Source: a bacterium HR19
GTDB taxonomy: Bacteria; Calescibacteriota; Calescibacteriia; Calescibacteriales; Calescibacteriaceae
Direction: 5' to 3'
Length of the DNA stretch: 32,511 nucleotides
Assembly: GCA_002898315.1 (NCBI GenBank)
Contig: BEHV01000017.1
Coordinates: forward strand, 1 to 32,511
The notes beneath the pieces were generated by a model that saw only the letters and a program-made list of their open reading frames with translations, was not told the DNA's origin and made no database searches. Both the position numbers and the translations under genes were made by a program. Below, one piece after another: positions 31,023 to 32,511 of the stretch. Every line of letters begins with the position of its first letter. Position 1 is the first letter of the stretch.

Positions 31023-32318
31023 TCAGTAGATTATTTTCTTTCTTTTTCCTTCAACATATATTGGTTTCCCGCCTCTTATGGTCTCTTCGTTTATTATTAT
31101 CTCTTTCACATTTGGTATGTCTGGGACTTCAAACATTATATCAAGCATAATCTCTTCAATTACTGACCTCAACCCTCTTGCTCCAACTCTTTTTACATCT
31201 ACTTTTTTTGCTATTTCTTTTATAGCTCCATCTGTGAAGACGAGGTTTATACCTTCAATTTCAAGCAGTTTTATGTATTGCTTTAGCAAAGAGTTCTTCG
31301 GCTCAACAAGAATCTTTTCAATATCTTCTGTTGTGAGAGAGTGAAATGGAACTATTACAGGGAATCTTCCCATAAGCTCTGGAATCATACCGTATTTTAT
31401 GAGGTCTTCGTGCTTTATTTCATATATTATTTCATCTTCTCTCTGGTCTGAAAATCTTTTCCTTTCAGATTTTTTATCTTGACCAATTTTTCCATCCTCT
31501 TCTGATGAGCGCAGAGAAAATCCTATTTTCCTTTTTCCTAATCTGTTCTGGATTATTTCGTGTATTCCTGAGAAAGCTCCTCCGCCTATGAATAAAATAT
31601 TAGATGTGTCAATGAACAGGTTTTCCGATATTCCTCTTTTTCCTCTTATGGGGACATTAACTCCGCTTCCCTCTATTATTTTGAGCAGAGCATACTGAAC
31701 GCCTTCGCCTGAAACATCTCTTGTAGAAGAACTGACCTCTCCCGACTTTCTTGCTATCTTATCAATCTCATCTATATAAACTATGCCTATTTGCGTTTTT
31801 TGAAGGTCATAGTTTGCGTTGACATAAAGATAGTAGAGAATGTTTTCAACATCATCTCCCACATATCCCGCTTCTGTGAAGCTTGTAGCATCAACTATGA
31901 CCATTGGAACCTCAAGTATTTTTGAAATGGTTTTTGCTATCAGTGTTTTTCCTGTTCCGGTAGGTCCGACGAAAAGCAGGTTGCTTTTTTCTATGGTTGG
32001 GTCTCTCAAAATTATTCTCTTGTAGTGGTTATAGATAGCAACTGAGACAATTTTTTTCGCTACTTCCTGTCCCACTACATACTGGTCGAGGTATTCTTTT
32101 ATTTTGCGTGGAGTGAGATTTTTAAGGCGGTTCGTATCAACTTCTGATATAAAGTTATCTTCGTCATCAAAGGTTGAACTTTCTATCATATCGTAGCATA
32201 TTCTCACACAGTCAAAGCATATAAAAGCACCGTTGAGACCGCTTATCAGTTTTTTGACTTCTTTTCTTGATTTACCGCAAAATGAACAACTTTCACTGCC
32301 TTCGCTCAGCTTAGCCAT
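31023..32318 (-). CDS. clpX: ATP-dependent Clp protease ATP-binding subunit ClpX
   Basis: ClpX is the AAA+ unfoldase that feeds substrates to ClpP. The 431-residue protein has the N-terminal C4 zinc-binding domain (C11, C14, C34, C37), Walker A GPTGTGKT (K124), the pore loop AGYVG, Walker B VYIDEID, and the IGF loop (in KRKIGFSLRS) that docks on ClpP. PELMGRFPVIVPF, followed by VGARGLRSVIEEIM, is the normal sensor-2 region. Length is close to E. coli ClpX (424). clpP is not in the window on either side: the upstream side has 98 nt followed by a divergent reading frame, so clpX is not in the usual clpP-clpX order. No Shine-Dalgarno sequence was found; TACTAT ends 8 nt before the ATG. Confidence 0.96.
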   Translation of the reverse strand: MAKLSEGSESCSFCGKSRKEVKKLISGLNGAFICFDCVRICYDMIESSTFDDEDNFISEVDTNRLKNLTPRKIKEYLDQYVVGQEVAKKIVSVAIYNHYKRIILRDPTIEKSNLLFVGPTGTGKTLIAKTISKILEVPMVIVDATSFTEAGYVGDDVENILYYLYVNANYDLQKTQIGIVYIDEIDKIARKSGEVSSSTRDVSGEGVQYALLKIIEGSGVNVPIRGKRGISENLFIDTSNILFIGGGAFSGIHEIIQNRLGKRKIGFSLRSSEEDGKIGQDKKSERKRFSDQREDEIIYEIKHEDLIKYGMIPELMGRFPVIVPFHSLTTEDIEKILVEPKNSLLKQYIKLLEIEGINLVFTDGAIKEIAKKVDVKRVGARGLRSVIEEIMLDIMFEVPDIPNVKEIIINEETIRGGKPIYVEGKRKKIIY

Positions 32319-32416
32319 ATATAGAAATAGTAGTTATTTTCTGATTTTTTGTCATCCTTTTTCAACTTTTTATTCTTCGTATCTGCTTTGTCCAGAAAAA
32401 AAGCTAAGATAGGTTT

Positions 32417-32511
32417 ATGAGTTATCACCAGATGAAGTTTTTGACCTCTTCAAAAAAAGAAAAAATCAAAAACCACAATAAATTGGTGAAGAATAAATTT
32501 GCTGGAATTTG
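32417..32511 (+). CDS. 5' end of an unidentified gene, cut by the window edge
   Basis: An ATG at 32417 opens a frame that stays open for 31 codons to the end of the window. The visible part is lysine-rich with short hydrophobic patches and matches no family I can name. A TAGG a few bases upstream is a weak ribosome binding site. It would be divergent from clpX. In AT-rich DNA an open frame of this length can be chance. Confidence 0.3.
   Translation, partial: MSYHQMKFLTSSKKEKIKNHNKLVKNKFAGI

Overview
The window (about 32.5 kb, AT-rich) is chromosomal DNA of a thermophilic, probably hyperthermophilic, Gram-negative-type (diderm) bacterium. The main evidence for high temperature is a complete reverse gyrase (19649-23473). 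ClpX, GlmS, CheA, CtpA, ProC and RimI are of bacterial type. A sedoheptulose-7-phosphate isomerase (GmhA, LPS heptose pathway), two probable lipoprotein glycosidases and a beta-barrel-like secreted protein point to an outer membrane. The window alone does not identify the phylum; a deep-branching or uncultured thermophilic lineage is an inference. No rRNA, tRNA, CRISPR array, insertion sequence or prophage was found, and no gene-free stretch exceeds 300 bases.

Layout. 1-5206: a 5'-truncated surface protein with Ig-like repeats, then ctpA-proC as a tight pair, convergent with a secreted beta-rich protein. 5292-10085: a putative single-strand-annealing (Rad52/ERF-like) protein, a GH31 lipoprotein on the minus strand, and glmS. 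10092-12569 (minus): a DUF429 protein, a THEP1 NTPase-HAD phosphatase fusion and an alpha/beta hydrolase. 12688-17315 (plus): a coiled-coil protein with a decayed nuclease fold, a gamma-carbonic-anhydrase-like protein, a DUF502 membrane protein, gmhA, and a stand-alone cheA. 17335-23473: a metallo-beta-lactamase-fold protein (minus), a GAF/HD-GYP protein and reverse gyrase. 23599-27483 (minus): a short GspF/PilC-like protein, a ThaI-like restriction-modification pair flanked by 19-bp direct repeats, rimI and a small membrane protein. 27535-32318 (minus): a clan-A glycosidase lipoprotein, an FkbM-type methyltransferase, a 2-Cys peroxiredoxin and clpX. A new reading frame starts at 32417 and runs off the end.

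How the genes fit together. Envelope and carbohydrate functions recur (surface protein, CtpA, GlmS, GmhA, two extracytoplasmic glycosidases, FkbM methyltransferase). Signalling is represented by CheA and the HD-GYP protein, and genome integrity by reverse gyrase, the SSAP-like protein and the R-M system. Genes change strand often and most operons are only one to three genes long.

A window-wide pattern: many genes that should begin a transcript have no Shine-Dalgarno sequence but carry a TATAAT-like hexamer 7-11 nt before the start codon, suggesting leaderless mRNAs. ctpA and the peroxiredoxin instead have strong Shine-Dalgarno sequences. This pattern was used to choose some starts. The items most worth following up are the THEP1-HAD fusion, the SSAP-like protein, the R-M cassette with a probable ATT start codon and flanking repeats, the YihQ-like GH31 enzyme lacking the sulfoquinovose-binding residues, and the leaderless pattern.
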